From positions 1 to 6,522 of the forward strand of contig CAIRFY010000459.1 of the NCBI GenBank assembly GCA_903877945.1: a stretch of 6,522 nucleotides of DNA. The letters run 5' to 3'. A program made the position numbers and the translations under genes. A model generated the notes under the pieces. That model saw only the letters and a list, made by a program, of their open reading frames with translations, was not told where the DNA came from and searched no databases. Source of the stretch: an uncultured Oscillochloris sp. GTDB lineage: Bacteria; Chloroflexota; Chloroflexia; Chloroflexales; Chloroflexaceae. Shown here piece after piece: positions 5,643 through 6,522 of the stretch (the first letter of the stretch is position 1; every line of letters begins with the position of its first letter).

Positions 5643-6299
5643 TCACGCGGCCCGCTCGGGGCGGTTCATGCGGGCACGCACGACCTCGATTACTATTGGC
5701 AGCACCGATACGAAGACAATCGCCAGGGCCACGAGCTCAAAGTTTTTCTGCACAAACTCGAACTGGCCGAAGAGGAACCCCGCGCCGAGGAAGAGGAGGA
5801 CCCAGAGAACACCGCCGACCACATTGAAGGTGATGAACTGGCGGTAGGGCATCTTGCCCAGACCCGCGACGAAGGGGGCGAAGGTGCGGACAATTGGCAC
5901 AAAACGGGCCACAATGATCGTCTTGCCGCCGTGCTTCTCAAAGAATATGTGGGTGCGGTCGATGTACTCCTGCTTGAGCAGCGGCTTGGGGCGGTCAAGC
6001 ATCCAGCGGCCCAGCGAGGTGCCGATCCAGTAGTTCACCGTATCGCCCAGAATAGCGGCGAGGATCATCAGGACAAGCAGCAGCGGGAAGGGCAGGGCAT
6101 CGGCGTACTTCGCCGAGAGGGCACCGGCCGCAAAGAGCAGCGAGTCGCCCGGCAGGAAGGGCGTGAAGACCAGCCCCGTCTCACAGAAGATCACCACAAA
6201 CAGGATTCCGGTCGTCCAGCCACCGTAGGCGGTGACGAAGCCGTCGAGGTATCTATCAATGTGGAGGATGAAGTCGATGATGCCCTTTATAACGTCCAT
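5643..6299 (-). CDS. DedA family (VTT/SNARE-associated domain) inner-membrane protein
   Basis: A 218-residue polytopic membrane protein of the DedA superfamily, whose members act in lipid scrambling or flipping, envelope stress and proton-dependent transport; the substrate of this one cannot be told. Key family features are ETGLVFTPFLPGDS with E40 and D52, the GDTVNYWIG segment at 85-93, FFEKHGGKTIIVARF with R132, and R138 in PIVRTFAPFVAG. These match the acidic pair and arginine pair known to be essential in E. coli YqjA. Hydrophobic segments fall at about 26-62 (including a re-entrant-like FTPFLPGDS turn), 70-88, 128-148, 155-180 and 187-208, and the C-terminus is basic then acidic. Length is normal for the family. 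The ATG at 6299 is preceded on the minus strand by AAGGGTGA with about 3-5 nt spacing. It is a single gene, convergent with the cyclase gene, with its own promoter. Confidence 0.95.
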   Translation of the reverse strand: MDVIKGIIDFILHIDRYLDGFVTAYGGWTTGILFVVIFCETGLVFTPFLPGDSLLFAAGALSAKYADALPFPLLLVLMILAAILGDTVNYWIGTSLGRWMLDRPKPLLKQEYIDRTHIFFEKHGGKTIIVARFVPIVRTFAPFVAGLGKMPYRQFITFNVVGGVLWVLLFLGAGFLFGQFEFVQKNFELVALAIVFVSVLPIVIEVVRARMNRPERAA

Positions 6300-6331
6300 G
6301 AGTCACCCTTATAGCGTGCGTTGACAACCTG

Positions 6332-6345
6332 ATCGCCGTGGCGAT
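6332..6345. promoter_or_regulatory. Dyad at the dedA transcription start
   Basis: ATCGCC and GGCGAT form a perfect 6-bp inverted repeat with a 2-nt centre. It overlaps the end of the -10 box and the expected +1 of the dedA promoter (near 6337). It could be an operator or simply a chance palindrome; with a 2-nt centre it is a poor RNA hairpin loop. Confidence 0.35.
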
Positions 6346-6372
6346 TGTACCGTTCAGGTAGCATAACGTCAA
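6344..6372 (-). promoter_or_regulatory. Sigma70-like promoter of dedA
   Basis: On the minus strand TTGACG (6372-6367) is followed after exactly 17 nt by TACAAT (6349-6344), each a 5/6 match to consensus. Expected start is near 6337, giving a leader of about 38 nt with the AAGGGTGA ribosome binding site. Confidence 0.7.
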
Positions 6373-6383
6373 TTGGAGCAACG

Positions 6384-6491
6384 CCCCCTCACCCCCTGCC
6401 CCTCTCCCTCACGGGGAGAGGGGAGTTTCTTCATCAGGATGCGCTCGGCTCCCCCTCTCCCGTTCAGGGAGAGGGGGCTGGGGGGTGAGGG
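6384..6491. repeat. Nested palindromic C/G-rich intergenic repeat
   Basis: Outer arms CCCTCACCCCC (6386-6396) and GGGGGTGAGGG (6481-6491) enclose two perfect hairpins: a 10-bp stem 6399-6408 with 6414-6423 (loop TCACG) and an 11-bp stem 6451-6461 with 6467-6477 (loop GTTCA). The two hairpin sequences, CCCCTCTCCC and its complement, are near copies of one another, so the whole reads as a bipartite imperfect mirror. Repeats of this CCCTCACCCC...CCCTCTCCC type are, from my general knowledge, dispersed in many copies in several GC-rich bacterial genomes. No gene is visible from 6300 to the right edge. Confidence 0.9.
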
Positions 6492-6522
6492 CTGTCCGGC
6501 GACCACACGACTTTGCACATGC

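Noticed and set aside
6321..6349. A plus-strand promoter starting with TTGACA at 6321-6326.
   Set aside because: The matching -10 position reads ATTGTA, a poor match, and no gene follows on the plus strand before the window ends.

Overview
This GC-rich window looks like a chromosomal segment of a Chloroflexota bacterium, probably a Chloroflexales-type filamentous phototroph relative. That placement is an inference. It rests on the protein styles (a Gln/Gly-rich membrane protein with a conserved C-terminal tail, a PAS-GAF-GAF-GGDEF protein), the base composition, and the short GC-rich intergenic satellites and nested palindromes, which I associate with that group. No ribosomal RNA or other phylogenetic marker is present. 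All five genes look intact, and there are no transposases, tRNAs, CRISPR arrays or phage genes.

Layout. (1) Positions 1-168 are an 8-bp satellite that runs in from the left edge and reaches the stop codon of the first gene. (2) Positions 159-2303, minus strand, hold a two-gene operon: a small zinc-ribbon protein, then, after a 3-nt gap, a 573-residue membrane protein with a Gln-rich coiled-coil-like segment, 22 consecutive Gly-Gln-Gln-type triplets and a distinctive C-terminal tail. (3) Positions 2304-2456 are a compact divergent promoter region with good sigma70-like boxes and a dyad inside the leftward promoter. (4) Positions 2457-5431, plus strand, hold a PLP-dependent threonine aldolase and, 20 nt later, a soluble PAS-GAF-GAF-GGDEF diguanylate cyclase with intact catalytic and inhibitory motifs. 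(5) Positions 5432-5642 are a convergent intergenic region with a 7-bp AT-rich repeat, a compound hairpin, and a second short array sharing the consensus of the left-edge satellite. (6) Positions 5643-6299, minus strand, encode a DedA/VTT-domain membrane protein with its own well-formed promoter. (7) Positions 6384-6491 hold a nested palindromic C/G-rich repeat with no gene.

How the parts may work together. The zinc-ribbon and Gln-rich proteins are almost certainly co-transcribed and may act together at the membrane, but their function is unknown. The aldolase and cyclase share a transcript by spacing, yet no biochemical link between them is evident. The least explained material is non-coding: the G-quadruplex-capable array at the 3' end of the leftward operon, the related array after dedA, and the compound hairpin after the cyclase gene. 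I found no clearly new multi-gene system. The best candidates for a closer look are the GQQ-repeat protein with its zinc-ribbon partner and the TCNCCNCG satellites.
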